From Candidatus Gottesmanbacteria bacterium CG_4_10_14_0_8_um_filter_37_24 (GTDB lineage Bacteria > Patescibacteriota > Microgenomatia > 2-02-FULL-39-11), in contig PFMK01000044.1 of NCBI GenBank assembly GCA_002785215.1, positions 1-5,161 of the forward strand: DNA of 5,161 nt, read 5' to 3'. Shown here piece by piece: positions 4,628 to 5,161 of the stretch. Numbering within the stretch: the first letter of the stretch is position 1; the number at the start of each line of letters is the position of its first letter. The translations under genes and the position numbers were made by a program. The notes below the pieces were generated by a model, which was not told the DNA's origin, did not search any database, and saw only the letters and a program-made list of their open reading frames with translations.

Positions 4628-5161
4628 ATGAAAAGTAAACGTAAACTGCTTTGGTTTATCATCTTTTTAGTATTGTTTTCAACAATAGTAGATTTACCCC
4701 AAAATTATAGAATTAAGTTTGATATAGGATCGATGAAAATAGACAGGGTGATAAATGCACCTTCAATTAACATTGACTTAGGCAGAATAAAAATAAAAAA
4801 TGATTTAAAAACTCATTTAGGTTTGGATCTTTCTGGGGGAACACATCTGGTACTTGAGGCAGATATGAAAAATATTTCTTCCTCGGATAAGGAAAAAGCA
4901 TTTGATTCCGCAAAAAATATTGTAGAAAGAAGAATTAATTTATTTGGTTTAACAGAACCGATTGTCCAAAAGACCAAAGTAGGTAATTCATTCAGAATAA
5001 TTGTAGAAATTCCGGGAATTTCGGATGTCAGCAGTGCTATCGACCTTATAGGAAAAACCGCACAGTTGGCTTTTTATGAAGAAGCTTCCCAGACCGCAAA
5101 TCTTGCCACTCCTTCATCAGTACTGGAATTATGGTCAAAAAAGACTGATTTAACTGGTTCG
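4628..5161 (+). CDS. secD: Protein translocase subunit SecD (3' end cut by the window edge)
   Basis: The first 178 residues of SecD, the membrane partner of SecYEG which, with SecF, uses the proton gradient to help pull preproteins across the membrane. A basic start (KSKRK) leads into membrane helix 1 at about 7-22. The family signatures follow: GLDLSGGTHLVLEAD (65-79), NIVERRINLFGLTEP (97-111), IIVEIPGISD (124-133), IGKTAQLAFYE (141-151) and the start of the TDLTG motif (173-177), all in the expected order for the first periplasmic (P1) region. The remaining membrane helices lie beyond the edge, and secF would be expected next. The start is set by AAGGA at 4610-4614 (a somewhat long 13-base spacing) and by the only two bases separating it from the AbrB-like gene's stop. 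The frame is intact to the last base. Confidence 0.97.
   Translation, partial: MKSKRKLLWFIIFLVLFSTIVDLPQNYRIKFDIGSMKIDRVINAPSINIDLGRIKIKNDLKTHLGLDLSGGTHLVLEADMKNISSSDKEKAFDSAKNIVERRINLFGLTEPIVQKTKVGNSFRIIVEIPGISDVSSAIDLIGKTAQLAFYEEASQTANLATPSSVLELWSKKTDLTGS

Overview
This is an AT-rich, bacterial-looking window that carries parts of two gene clusters facing right and one small cluster facing left. The gene content points to a Patescibacteria/CPR genome, most likely Microgenomates-like: a very small DUF5679 zinc ribbon, a DUF4446 protein, a DUF3048 protein, a winged-helix protein with a nucleotidyltransferase-like domain, and a SecD with a short periplasmic region. That placement is inference from remembered family distributions and not from any search. 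UGA is a normal stop here: it ends the methyltransferase, the DUF5679 gene and the 98-residue gene. This argues against the code-25 lineages (Gracilibacteria, Absconditabacteria).

Layout: 1-151 is a leader with a long imperfect hairpin and an extended -10 box. 152-1089 is a two-gene rightward operon (class I SAM methyltransferase, then cutA) whose genes overlap by four bases. A perfect 13-bp stem at 1095-1126 separates it from a convergent leftward pair: a 98-residue tail-anchored hypothetical protein (1617-1321), then a 46-residue DUF5679 protein (1286-1146). 1618-1802 is a divergent promoter region holding a near-consensus sigma-70 promoter for the rightward DUF4446 (1803-2288) and DUF3048 (2341-3516) genes, both membrane or exported proteins. 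A 110-base gap with an inverted repeat leads to a winged-helix/nucleotidyltransferase-like regulator (3627-4202). Next comes a 231-base gap with an abrupt GC-rich, hairpin-containing block (about 53% GC by hand count over 4221-4380). An AbrB-type DNA-binding protein (4434-4625) then lies directly upstream of secD, which runs off the right edge.

As a set, the rightward genes from 1803 on lean towards the cell envelope (DUF4446, DUF3048, SecD) with two small putative DNA-binding regulators among them. The methyltransferase and CutA look like ordinary housekeeping or stress genes. I see no CRISPR array, tRNA, rRNA, transposase, phage gene or recognised defence system. The parts most worth a second look are the GC-rich block at 4219-4380, the regulator at 3627-4202 with its altered active-site motif and upstream inverted repeat, and the six cysteines in the exported DUF3048 protein.
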